A stretch of 64,000 nt of DNA from Rhodanobacter sp. B05 (GTDB lineage: Bacteria; Pseudomonadota; Gammaproteobacteria; Xanthomonadales; Rhodanobacteraceae): contig NZ_MUNU01000019.1 of NCBI RefSeq assembly GCF_002001085.1, positions 124,001 to 188,000 of the forward strand, written 5' to 3'. This document shows positions 9,409-19,657 of the stretch, one piece after another. Below the pieces are notes generated by a model. The model was not told the origin of the DNA and did not search any database. It saw nothing but the letters and a program-made list of their open reading frames with translations. The position numbers and the translations under genes are program-made. The first letter of the stretch is position 1. The number at the start of each line of letters is the position of its first letter.

Positions 9409-11082
9409 ATGCTTACTTCGCTTTACGTCCGCCATTTTGCCGTCGTCGAGGCTGCCGAAGTGGCTTTCGGCCCCGGCCTCACCGTGGTCAGCGGCGAAAC
9501 CGGCGCAGGCAAGTCGCTGCTGGTCGATGCGTTGATGCTGCTGGCCGGTGCGCGCGCCGACAGCAGCATGGTGCGGGCAGGCAGCGACCGGGCCGAGCTG
9601 GCGGCAGAGTTCGACCTCGCCGACCTGCACGAGGCACGGGAATGGTTGCGCCGCGAGGAACTGGACGAAGATGGCGCCTGCCAGCTGCGGCGGGTCCTGC
9701 GCGCCGAAGGCAGCTCGAAAGCCTGGATCAACGGTCGCCCGGCAAATGCGCGACAACTTGGCGAATTGGCGTCCCTGCTGGTCGAGATCCATGGCCAGCA
9801 CGAGCATCAGGCGCTGCTGTCTCGTCCGCACCAGCTTGCCCTGCTGGACGCCTACGCCGGGCACGATGAACTGCTCGCGCAAATCGGATTGCAGGCAAGG
9901 CAATGGCGCGAATTGAACCAGCGCATCCACAAACTCAGCGGCGGCGAGGACCGCGAGCAGCGCATCGAACTGCTGCGCCACGAACTGGACGAGCTGGAGA
10001 AGTGGGCGCTGCCTCCCGCCGAACTGGCCGAACTCGAAGCCAGCCACAAACGCCTGGCCAACGCCGGCCGGTTGGCCGAAGGGAGTGCCGGCATCCTGGA
10101 CCTGCTTGACGGCGACGGCGAGTTCGCGCTGCGCCGCGCGCTGGGTCGCGCTCATGCCGAACTCGACAAGCTCGCGGCCCTGGACGACAAACTGGGCCCC
10201 TGGCTGGAAATGCTCGACAACGCCGGCATCCAGCTGGGCGAAGCAGCCGACGGCCTGGGGCGCTATGCCCAGGATGTGGATCTGGATCCCGCCCGTTACG
10301 CCGAGGTCGATCTGCATCTGAGCCACCTGCACGCGCTCTCGCGTCGGTACCGGCTACCGGCTGCGGACCTGCACGACAAGCTGGTGGCGCTGCGCGCCGA
10401 GTTGGCCGAACTCGACGGTGCCGGCGACACGCTGGAACAACTGGCCGTCCAGCGCCAGCTGCTGCACGACGAGTACGCCCGGACGGCAAGCAGGCTGAGC
10501 CAGTCACGCGGCGCAGCCGCCGTCAGACTGGGCGACGAGGTTTCCGTCTTGATGGGCGAACTGGGCATGGTGGGTGGCGTATTGCGGATCGAACTGGAGG
10601 CGGTGGCGACGGATGAGCCGGACATGCAAGGGCAAGAGCGCTGCGAACTGCTGGTCAGCGCCAATCCCGGCCAACCGCCCCGCGCGCTGCGCAAGGTCGC
10701 CTCGGGCGGCGAGCTGGCACGCATCAGCCTAGCCATCGAAGTCGCGACCCTGGGCAAGGACACGGTCGGCAGCATGATTTTCGACGAGGTCGACAGTGGT
10801 ATCGGCGGTGCGGTGGCCGAAGTGGTCGGGCAGAAGTTGCGCGCACTTGGCGCCGAGCGCCAGGTGTTGTGCGTGACTCATCTGCCGCAGGTGGCGGCGC
10901 AGGGCCATGCCCACCTGCGGGTGAGCAAGCACACCGATGGCGATGCTACCCGCACGCAGATCGAGCCGCTGGACGCCAGCGGCCGGCGCGACGAGCTGGC
11001 GCGCATGCTTGGTGGGGTGGAGATCACCCGGGAAACCCGGGCGCACGCCAAGCAGATGCTGGAGCGCGCGCAGACCGCCTGA
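9409..11082 (+). CDS. recN: DNA repair protein RecN
   Basis: RecN is an SMC-like ATPase acting in double-strand break repair and sister-chromatid cohesion. The start at MLTSLYVRHFAVVE gives 557 residues, the family norm; a 24-codon upstream extension is unlike the family. Walker A is GETGAGKS at residues 29-36, followed by two coiled-coil arms. The C-terminal half holds the ABC signature ASGGELARISLAI, Walker B MIFDEVDSGIGG and the H-loop region VTHLPQVAAQ. RecN is usually SOS-induced, but I could not identify a LexA box with confidence in the 122-base divergent region. Confidence 0.96.
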   Translation: MLTSLYVRHFAVVEAAEVAFGPGLTVVSGETGAGKSLLVDALMLLAGARADSSMVRAGSDRAELAAEFDLADLHEAREWLRREELDEDGACQLRRVLRAEGSSKAWINGRPANARQLGELASLLVEIHGQHEHQALLSRPHQLALLDAYAGHDELLAQIGLQARQWRELNQRIHKLSGGEDREQRIELLRHELDELEKWALPPAELAELEASHKRLANAGRLAEGSAGILDLLDGDGEFALRRALGRAHAELDKLAALDDKLGPWLEMLDNAGIQLGEAADGLGRYAQDVDLDPARYAEVDLHLSHLHALSRRYRLPAADLHDKLVALRAELAELDGAGDTLEQLAVQRQLLHDEYARTASRLSQSRGAAAVRLGDEVSVLMGELGMVGGVLRIELEAVATDEPDMQGQERCELLVSANPGQPPRALRKVASGGELARISLAIEVATLGKDTVGSMIFDEVDSGIGGAVAEVVGQKLRALGAERQVLCVTHLPQVAAQGHAHLRVSKHTDGDATRTQIEPLDASGRRDELARMLGGVEITRETRAHAKQMLERAQTA

Positions 11083-11093
11083 ACGCCTCGCCG

Positions 11094-11729
11094 TCAGGCC
11101 GATGGAGAGAGCAACCCGCGTTCGGACGCCATCCGGTACAGATCCAGCTCCGACCCGGCCCCCAGCTTGCCCATCAGGCTCGCGCGATGGATGTAGACGG
11201 TCTTCTGGCCGATCCCCAGATCCGCGGCAACCTGCTTGGGTGTACGCCCGCCCGCAAGCAGCAGGAACACCTCGCGCTCGCGCGCGGTCAGGCGATTGAC
11301 CGGATCGAGTGCCGCGTTGGGCCGGTCGGCGCGACGCTGGCGCAGATCCGAACTGAGGAAGCACTCGCCCTGCATCACCGAGCGCAAGCCCGCCACCAGC
11401 TCTTCCGGCGCCACACCCTTGGTGACGAAGCCGCTGGCCCCACGGCGCAACGCTTCGCTGACGTAGGGATCGCCATCATGCATGCTCAGAACGACCACGC
11501 GAGTCGATGCGTGCACGCTAAGCAGGTGTTCGATCAAGGGCAATCCACTGCCGTCGGGCAGCGACAGATCCAGCGCCACGAGATCCGGCCGCCAGTGTCC
11601 GACCGCTTCCACCGCGTCGTCCGCGCTGCGGCATTCGGCCACCACCTCCAGATCCGGCTCCAGCTCGATAAGCCGCTTGAAGCCTTCACGAACGATGGCA
11701 TGGTCGTCGACCAGAACGATGCTGTGCAT
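11094..11729 (-). CDS. NarL/FixJ (UvrY-like) response regulator
   Basis: A two-component response regulator of 211 residues. The receiver domain begins MHSIVLVDDHAIVREG; the phospho-acceptor is Asp54 in DLVALDLSLPDG and the conserved Lys is in GFVTKG. The C-terminal LuxR-type helix-turn-helix contains RLTAREREVFLLLAGG and VADLGIGQKTVYIHRASL. It is divergent from the histidine kinase next to it, with about 90 bases between the two starts, so they form one system. It resembles UvrY/GacA/UhpA in architecture; which of these it equals cannot be told from sequence alone. Confidence 0.9.
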   Translation of the reverse strand: MHSIVLVDDHAIVREGFKRLIELEPDLEVVAECRSADDAVEAVGHWRPDLVALDLSLPDGSGLPLIEHLLSVHASTRVVVLSMHDGDPYVSEALRRGASGFVTKGVAPEELVAGLRSVMQGECFLSSDLRQRRADRPNAALDPVNRLTAREREVFLLLAGGRTPKQVAADLGIGQKTVYIHRASLMGKLGAGSELDLYRMASERGLLSPSA

Positions 11730-11821
11730 CGCCCTACTTTGACACAGGAAACATGCCTCGGGGCACTTTCCCGGCTCAGCGGCATCCGGGGGACGCAGCA
11801 TGCCACTCTTCCGATGGGCAC

Positions 11822-13435
11822 ATGTACCATCCCGGCATGCGATCGAAGCCTCTCCTGCTGCCCGATTCCGGGCCACTTCTGGGCACCGGCTACCTGGCCC
11901 TGTGGCTGTTGCTGCAGACAACCGCCCAGCCCTACTGGACACTGCCCTTCGGGCTGCGATTCGCCGCGTTGCTGCTTGCGCCGATGCGCTACTGGGTGTG
12001 GTTCCTCGGCGCCGAACTGGCGGCCGCAGCCGGTATCGGCCTGATCCATGGACTTCCGCCCGGGTGGAGCAGTCCTGCGCTCCATGAAATGCCGGGGTTC
12101 GTGGCGATGATGGGCTGCATGTGGCTGCTGCGCAGGCTCAACCTGCATGCCAGCCTGCGCAGTCCGCAGGAAGTGACCCGGCTGCTGCTGTCCGTGCTGC
12201 TGGTGGTGACGACGACGACCGCGGTGGATGCGGCACTGCTCGCCTTGCTGCACTCACCAAGCTCACCCGAACTGATGGTGCGCGCCATCGCCGAGGAACT
12301 ACTCAGCCACTATCTGGCGATCCTGATCGTCGCGCCGGTGCTGATCATGTTGCTGCATACCCGAATGGAAAAGGCGGCGCTGATACGCTTGTTCATGGAC
12401 GGACTGCTGGTGCTGGTACCTTCCATGGCGATCTTGCTGGTGCTGTCCGTGCGTGCTGCACCGCAGCCCCAGTTCGCCCGCGTGCTGTCGCTGGCCCCCG
12501 TGCTGTTCTTCGCGTTCCGTCACGGCTGGCGCGGTGCCAGCCTGGCCATGCTCATTACCAGCCTGGGCATGACCCTGGTCGATTGGCATCTCGGCCACAC
12601 CCCGTCGACCGCGGCGGCTTACCTGTTCCTGGCCGTCGCCGGCACCGGCGCGCTGATGCTCGGTTCCGCCACCGACGCCCTGCGACGCAGCAGCAAACGA
12701 GTGGCCGAGCAGAACGTCTATCTTGGCGCGGTCAATCGCCGGCTGGATCAACTTGCCCACCAACTGCGCGACGCTGCGCGCGGCAATCTGCAGGCCGACG
12801 AAAACCAGCGGCGCCACCTCGCCGCCGAACTGCACGACGAGCTGGGCCAGAACATCACCGCCATCCAGACGCACGTGAAGCTCGCGCAGGCGCGCCTGCG
12901 CGAGGCCGGCATGGAGGACGTCAGCACTTCGATCAACAACATCCTGGGGCACATGCGGCGGGCCCTGCATCGCCTGCTGGACGACCTGCGTCCCGCCGTG
13001 CTGGACGAGTTCGGCCTGTTCCGGGCGCTCGACGAGGGACCGATTCGCGATCTTCTGACCAGCGCCGGCATGCGATACCGCACGGCACTGCATGGTGACC
13101 CCCGGCTGCTGGACGACGACACGCGTACTGCCATCTATCGACTGGTGCAGGAGAGCGCGACCAACACGGTCAAGCACGCCCATGCCGGCGAGTTCGGATT
13201 GCGTCTGCGCATCGGTGAACGCAATGGCGCGGCCTTGGCCGTGCTCGATCTGCGCGACGATGGCAGCGGCCTTCCCAACCGCCTGCCTCGCGGGGGCCGG
13301 GGTCTGCAAGGCATGCGCGACCGGGTTACCTCGCTGGGCGGGCAATTCCGTCTACGCCCTGATCATTCAGGCGTCCACCTGCGAATTTTGCTGCGAAGCA
13401 ACAGAGGAACTGCAGGACGTCCTCAGCAAAACTAG
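11822..13435 (+). CDS. Membrane histidine kinase with MASE1-like sensor (UhpB/NarX type)
   Basis: A sensor kinase of about 537 residues. The first ~280 residues form eight or more hydrophobic segments resembling a MASE1 integral-membrane sensor. The HisKA_3 dimerisation box holds the phospho-accepting histidine in AAELHDELGQN (about residue 338). The HATPase domain has an N box (SATNTVKHAHA), DDGSGLP and GRGLQGMRDRV. The start is uncertain: 11822 or 11837 put the first membrane helix close to the N-terminus, while ATG 11753 has an AGGAA only two bases upstream and would add an unlikely polar extension. Its partner is the divergent response regulator. Confidence 0.88.
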   Translation: MYHPGMRSKPLLLPDSGPLLGTGYLALWLLLQTTAQPYWTLPFGLRFAALLLAPMRYWVWFLGAELAAAAGIGLIHGLPPGWSSPALHEMPGFVAMMGCMWLLRRLNLHASLRSPQEVTRLLLSVLLVVTTTTAVDAALLALLHSPSSPELMVRAIAEELLSHYLAILIVAPVLIMLLHTRMEKAALIRLFMDGLLVLVPSMAILLVLSVRAAPQPQFARVLSLAPVLFFAFRHGWRGASLAMLITSLGMTLVDWHLGHTPSTAAAYLFLAVAGTGALMLGSATDALRRSSKRVAEQNVYLGAVNRRLDQLAHQLRDAARGNLQADENQRRHLAAELHDELGQNITAIQTHVKLAQARLREAGMEDVSTSINNILGHMRRALHRLLDDLRPAVLDEFGLFRALDEGPIRDLLTSAGMRYRTALHGDPRLLDDDTRTAIYRLVQESATNTVKHAHAGEFGLRLRIGERNGAALAVLDLRDDGSGLPNRLPRGGRGLQGMRDRVTSLGGQFRLRPDHSGVHLRILLRSNRGTAGRPQQN

Positions 13436-13479
13436 GAATTTTTCCGATACCGAAAACGTGAAGACATCGTTAGGATCGT

Positions 13480-13678
13480 GTCATCGATGTGGGGGAGCCG
13501 CCGTCGTGAGATGGCGGATCAGGGTCACCGTGGGGACGGTGGTCCTGAAAAACGGCAGGAAGCCGTTTCGCCGCTACCTGGCACCGGATTCCGGCAGGCT
13601 CGAATTTTCGAGCACGCCGTCCGACAGGTAGAGGAGCAGTCGCGGGTGGACAGGAGTCCGCTTCGCGGCTTTTTTTTG
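13480..13678 (+). ncRNA. Candidate structured small RNA, GGA-rich, possibly a Csr/Rsm sponge
   Basis: No convincing protein is encoded between the kinase and fur, but the region folds cleanly by eye. Paired segments are 13498-13502 with 13513-13517; 13519-13523 plus 13526-13531 with 13536-13541 plus 13544-13548 (loop GGGG); 13550-13556 with 13562-13568 (loop AGGAA); 13574-13580 with 13625-13631, enclosing hairpins 13584-13594 and 13598-13613; and 13648-13651 with 13656-13659 (tetraloop AGGA). It ends at a terminator (13658-13677). From 13436 to 13680 there are ten GGA trinucleotides. CsrB/RsmY-type RNAs present GGA in hairpin loops and are controlled by UvrY/GacA-type regulators, and such a regulator lies beside it. 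The class assignment is inference; the structure is seen. The 5' end is not fixed. Confidence 0.5.
13650..13678 (+). terminator. Rho-independent terminator of the candidate sRNA or kinase transcript
   Basis: CCGC-TTC-GCGG is followed directly by CT and seven further T on the plus strand. The 4-pair stem is short but the U tract is long. Its left arm overlaps the right arm of the upstream AGGA hairpin by two bases, so the two structures compete. Confidence 0.75.
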
Positions 13679-13721
13679 GCCGTTCACCTGATTCCGCCTC
13701 TTGGACCAAGACGCCTGCAGC

Positions 13722-14144
13722 TTAGTCCTTTCGGCTGCGCTGCTTTGGTCGCACGTAGAGCACCAGACTGTGATCCTCGATCACGTAGCCATGCCGGGCG
13801 GCGATCTCGTGCTGCAGACGCTCGATCTCCTCGCTGACGAACTCGATGACCTTTCCGCTGTCCACATCAATCATGTGGTCGTGGTGCTTGCCGCGATCGA
13901 GTTCATAAACAGCCTGGCCACCTTCGAAATTATGCTTGACGATGATGCCCGCCGCTTCGAATTGTGTGAGTACGCGGTACACCGTCGCCAGCCCGATATC
14001 CTCCTGATGGGCGAGCAGGTTCTTGTAAACGTCTTCGGCAGTGAGGTGCTGTACCCCCTCTTCGTCGAAGATCTGCAGGATGCGCATGCGCGGGTGGGTC
14101 ACCTTGAGGCCGACCCTGCGCAGCTCCTTGGTTTCCTGTTCCAT
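13722..14144 (-). CDS. fur: Ferric uptake regulator Fur
   Basis: The global iron-responsive repressor, 140 residues. The winged helix includes LRRVGLKVTHPRMRILQIF and DIGLATVYRVLTQFEAAGI. The metal-binding and dimerisation part has the HHDHMIDVDSGKVIEF motif typical of Fur. It lacks the C-terminal CxxC pairs, which is known for some Xanthomonad Fur proteins. It is divergent from bamE (76 bases between starts), the classical fur-omlA arrangement of Xanthomonads. A small palindrome in the shared region could be an operator. Confidence 0.95.
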   Translation of the reverse strand: MEQETKELRRVGLKVTHPRMRILQIFDEEGVQHLTAEDVYKNLLAHQEDIGLATVYRVLTQFEAAGIIVKHNFEGGQAVYELDRGKHHDHMIDVDSGKVIEFVSEEIERLQHEIAARHGYVIEDHSLVLYVRPKQRSRKD

Positions 14145-14178
14145 AACCCACCTCCACCCACGGCGATCTCAAGCCGGT

Positions 14179-14198
14179 AGTGTATCATTCGATACTTT
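14179..14198. promoter_or_regulatory. Palindrome in the fur-bamE divergent promoter region
   Basis: GTATC-ATTC-GATAC (14182-14195) is a perfect inverted repeat in the 76-base space between fur and bamE. It overlaps AGTGTA/TACACT, which could be the fur -10 element. It is only a weak match to the 19-bp Fur box, so Fur autoregulation is possible but not shown. Confidence 0.35.
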
Positions 14199-14220
14199 TA
14201 CGACCCTGGATGCAACACGC

Positions 14221-14679
14221 ATGCCCAAGCTGATTATCCTGCTGGTTATCGCCATGCTGGCGCTTTCCGTCGCTGGCTGCCACATCGCCTACACGCCGGA
14301 CGTGCAGCAGGGCAACCTGCTCGACAAGAAAGTGGTGGATCAGCTCAAGCCGGGCATGACCAAGCATCAGGTGCTGGTCCTGATGGGCACGCCATCGGTC
14401 AGCACGCCGTTCGACCATAGCCGATGGGACTATGTCTCCACCCAGGCCAGGCGCGGCGGCCCGGTCAAGGTCCGTGCGTTCACGCTCACCTTCAACAACG
14501 ACACGCTGGTACGCACCCAAGGCGATTTCTTCGCCAAGGACGATCAGCAGTTGATCAAGGAAAGCCGGAAATACAACTCGAGCTACCCGGTGAACGAGAC
14601 GAAAGGCGACAAGAGCAAGCTGCCGGATGACAACAAGAACAATGGCGGCCTGGGCCAGGGCACCGACAGCGGGCATTGA
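14221..14679 (+). CDS. bamE: Outer membrane protein assembly factor BamE (SmpA/OmlA)
   Basis: A lipoprotein of the BAM complex that inserts beta-barrel proteins into the outer membrane. The 152-residue protein has a lipoprotein signal with the lipobox LSVAGC (modified Cys20). The SmpA/OmlA core is QGNLLDKKVVDQLKPGMTKHQVL followed by LMGTPSVSTPF and DYVSTQARRG. The tail is hydrophilic, rich in Lys, Asp and Asn, and longer than that of E. coli BamE (113 residues). The start is the ATG at 14221, since upstream in-frame codons run into fur. Confidence 0.95.
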   Translation: MPKLIILLVIAMLALSVAGCHIAYTPDVQQGNLLDKKVVDQLKPGMTKHQVLVLMGTPSVSTPFDHSRWDYVSTQARRGGPVKVRAFTLTFNNDTLVRTQGDFFAKDDQQLIKESRKYNSSYPVNETKGDKSKLPDDNKNNGGLGQGTDSGH

Positions 14680-14727
14680 ATCCGGAAGGGACTTCGTGCG
14701 GGACGGCATCTTGGTTCGTGCTGTCTG

Positions 14728-15009
14728 TCAGCGGGTACGCCGTCGACGCGCCTCCTTCGGGTCCAGCGCGAGCGGCCGATAGATTTCGATGCGGTCCCCG
14801 CTACGCACCAACTGGTCCGGAGCAACTTTTCGCCCGAAAATCCCCAGGCAGGTCGGATCGATCGCTCCCACCGGCAGTGACAGCGTTATGCCGCAGGCTT
14901 CGATCGCGTGCATGACCGTACTGCCTTCGCGCAGCTCCACCCGGCGCCGCTGAATCGATGATTTCGGCCCGGCATAAACGACCTCGACAGTGAAGGTGTG
15001 TTCAGCCAT
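14728..15009 (-). CDS. rnfH: RnfH family ubiquitin-like protein
   Basis: A 93-residue beta-grasp protein of the RnfH (UPF0125) family, starting MAEHTFTVEVVYAGP. Its biochemical role is not established; in many gammaproteobacteria it is paired with ratA and lies near smpB, as here. The start overlaps the end of ratA by eight bases, so the two are translationally coupled. The C-terminus ends in a basic RRRRTR tail. Confidence 0.93.
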   Translation of the reverse strand: MAEHTFTVEVVYAGPKSSIQRRRVELREGSTVMHAIEACGITLSLPVGAIDPTCLGIFGRKVAPDQLVRSGDRIEIYRPLALDPKEARRRRTR

Positions 15010-15433
15010 ACACCCGCTCGGCCTCACGGCAGAAGTCATCGACCATGCGTCCGGCCAGGCCCTGGAAACCCAGTTTCAATGCTCCACCGCCGATTCTTCC
15101 CGCATAGTCGAAGTCAAGTTGGAAGGCTATCTTGCAACCGGCATTGCCCAGCGCGATGAAATCCCACACGCCTTCCAGACTGCGAAAAGGGCCGTCGACC
15201 AGGCTCATCTGCAGGCGCCGCGGCGGGTCGACCACGTTACGCGTGGTGAAACTCTGGTGGAACCCGGCGAACTTGAGATCGAGCCGAGCCACCAACGCAT
15301 CGGCGTGGCGTTCGAGAACCTCGGCGCCCGCACACCAGGCGAAGCGCTTTGGGTATGCTTCAACCTCATTCACCAGGTCGAACATCTGCGCGGGCGAATA
15401 CTTCACCAGTGCGCTGCGACGAATTTCGATCAC
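15002..15433 (-). CDS. ratA: START-domain protein RatA (ribosome association toxin / coenzyme Q-binding family)
   Basis: A START/Bet v1-like protein, 143 residues, with the family's VNEVEAYPKRFAWCAGAEVL and the C-terminal LAGRMVDDFCREAERVYG. E. coli RatA blocks 70S assembly; family relatives (Coq10) bind ubiquinone, so the exact role is open. I chose the GTG at 15433 because GAGG lies six bases upstream and the protein then begins MIEIRRSALVKYS, matching homologues. An ATG at 15457 would add eight residues. It forms an operon with rnfH and is divergent from smpB. Confidence 0.92.
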   Translation of the reverse strand: MIEIRRSALVKYSPAQMFDLVNEVEAYPKRFAWCAGAEVLERHADALVARLDLKFAGFHQSFTTRNVVDPPRRLQMSLVDGPFRSLEGVWDFIALGNAGCKIAFQLDFDYAGRIGGGALKLGFQGLAGRMVDDFCREAERVYG

Positions 15434-15569
15434 GACAACCCTCTTCAGTTCTTGCATTCATCCCTGACTGCGAGGAACAGGAAGCAGCCATCCAGGCTGC
15501 ACCTTTCAATGCGTCCGTTCCCGCCGGGACCGGGCGAACCACAGGGCGACGCGCTCGAGTTTAACGGAC

Positions 15570-16061
15570 ATGGCCAAGACGAAGGACAAGGACAACAAGG
15601 GCGGCGGCACCATCGCGCTCAACAAGCGGGCGCGCTTCGAATACCACATCGACCAGCGCTTCGAGGCTGGCGTGGCGCTTCAGGGCTGGGAACTGAAGGC
15701 ACTGCGTGCGGGGCGGATAAACTTCGGCGACAGTTACGCCGTCGTCCTCAAGAACGAGATCTTCCTCGTCGGCAGTTCGATCCCGCCGCTGATCAGCGCG
15801 TCCTCGCATGTGATCGCCGAGGACCGCCGCACGCGCAAGCTGCTGCTCCACCGCAAGGAGATCGACCAGTTGGTCGGTGCCGTCGAGCGCAAGGGTTACA
15901 CGCTGGTACCCACCGCCATGTACTGGAAGGGCAACAAGGTCAAGGTCGAGATCGGCCTGGCTCGCGGCAAGCAGGAACACGACAAGCGCGACACCGAGAA
16001 GCAGCGCGACTGGCAGATCGAGAAACAGCGCACCATGCGTTCGCACAACCGGACGTCCTGA
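15570..16061 (+). CDS. smpB: SsrA-binding protein SmpB
   Basis: SmpB delivers tmRNA to stalled ribosomes in trans-translation. The 163-residue protein has the family features [42 protein letters not shown] and the basic C-terminal tail ([17 protein letters not shown]) that enters the mRNA channel. The tmRNA gene itself is not in the window. Confidence 0.97.
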   Translation: MAKTKDKDNKGGGTIALNKRARFEYHIDQRFEAGVALQGWELKALRAGRINFGDSYAVVLKNEIFLVGSSIPPLISASSHVIAEDRRTRKLLLHRKEIDQLVGAVERKGYTLVPTAMYWKGNKVKVEIGLARGKQEHDKRDTEKQRDWQIEKQRTMRSHNRTS

Positions 16062-16071
16062 CTGCCGCACG

Positions 16072-16112
16072 ATGCTGAAAGAACTGCTCGTTGACGGGCG
16101 CTTTCAGCATCT
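16072..16112. terminator. Hairpin between convergent smpB and purA
   Basis: GATGCTGAAAG (16072-16082) and its exact complement (16102-16112) form an 11-pair stem with a 19-base loop in the 70-base gap between converging genes. There is no clear T run on either side, so this is a likely but non-canonical bidirectional terminator. Confidence 0.45.
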
Positions 16113-16131
16113 CGGCCGAACCGAACCACGC

Positions 16132-18420
<2,289 letters not shown>

Positions 18421-18421
<1 letters not shown>

Positions 18422-19488
18422 CACTGTGCCCCCTTGTCGGTCGTGCTGCTGGCCGATGCCGGGACCGGAACGATCGCGCCAGCCTGGGCAGCCCCCACGT
18501 CGCCGGCAGAACCCTGCACCGAAGGCAGGTTGATGATGTTGCGACCGTCCGAACCGTCGATTACCTTGGTGTTGTGCTCCATCACCTGCTCCATGGTCTC
18601 CAGCCACAAGCGCTTGCGGGTCACTTCCGGCGCCGCCTTGTACTGGGCCAGCAACAGGTCGAAGCGCGCCGTGTCGCCCTGCGCGCGGGCGATCCGCTCC
18701 GCCTTGTCACCGGCGGCTTCGGCGGCGATTCGGGCCGCTTCGCCGCGAGCCACCGGAACGACCTTGCTGGCATAGGCCAGCGCGGCATTCTCGATGCTCT
18801 GCTTGTCTTCGCGGGCGTTGTTGACGTCGTCGAAGGCGTCCTTCACCTCATCCGGCGGCGCCACGTTCTGGAAGCTGACCTCGGTGACACGCAGTCCCGA
18901 GTCGTAGTTGTCCAGCGTTTTCTGCAATGCCTGCTGCGCCTCGGCGACCAGGTTGGCGCCGGCTGCCGACAGCACCTGATCCATGTCGCTGCCGCCGATC
19001 ACGCCGCGCACGGCCGCTTCGGCGGCCGCACTGATGGTGCCATCCGGGTCATTCAGGGAAAACAGGTATTTGCGCGAATCGTCCACCTGGTACTGCACGG
19101 TGAAGTCGATCGTGATGATGTTCTCGTCGCGAGTCAGCATGGCCACCTTGTCGTTGACCGAGCGAATCCGCGTGGCCTCGACCTTGGTGACTGATTCGAT
19201 CGGCTGCGGCAGCTTCAGGTGGAAGCCCGGTGCCAGGGTGCGCGCGTACTGCCCGAAACGCAGCACCACGCCCTGCTGGCGCGCGCCCACGATGGTGTAG
19301 CTGCTGAACAGCAGGCCGACCACGACCAGCACCAGGATGCCGGTGAGGAGGCTGCCAGGACCCTGGCCGAGCCTTCCGCCACCTTTCCTGAGTCTGTCCA
19401 GCAAGTCGTCCAGCGGCGATTTGCCGGAAGGACGCTTGCGGTTCCACGGATCGTTTTGCCCGTTCTTTCCGGGTTCATTCCATGCCAC
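18421..19488 (-). CDS. hflK: HflK, modulator of FtsH protease
   Basis: The partner of HflC. The 355-residue protein has a Gly/Pro-rich cytosolic N-terminus (MAWNEPGKNGQNDPW), one membrane segment (GILVLVVVGLLFSSYTIVG) and an SPFH domain (RQQGVVLRFGQYARTLAPG). A long helical region follows. It heads hflKC and is downstream of hflX after a 169-base gap, in the conserved hfq-hflX-hflK-hflC order. Confidence 0.96.
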
Positions 19489-19657
19489 GAGTCAGTCTCC
19501 TTGGAGCCGTCGGGAGGCCGGCAACGACGGCCGGAATATGCCTTGTGCCATCAGGACAAACCTCCGACGGCAACGGAATACACCACACGCCTTGGCGGGG
19601 TGCACAAACGCCAATCATTGTAGCAGAGCCGGCCCGAATCGTCCGCTTGAAGCCGCC

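Noticed and set aside
8225-9420. CIRCE element for the hrcA operon
   Set aside because: I searched for TTAGCACTC-N9-GAGTGCTAA around hrcA, grpE and dnaK and saw no match.
13478-13837. A 119-residue plus-strand frame across the candidate sRNA and its terminator
   Set aside because: It runs through a strong terminator and into the fur gene on the other strand, with no ribosome site and no homologous look.
14179-14198. Canonical Fur box in the fur-bamE gap
   Set aside because: The palindrome does not match the 19-bp Fur box (GATAATGATAATCATTATC) well enough; it is kept only as an unexplained palindrome.
15540-16131. tmRNA (ssrA) next to smpB
   Set aside because: The gaps around smpB are too short and contain no tmRNA-like ends; the gene must lie elsewhere.
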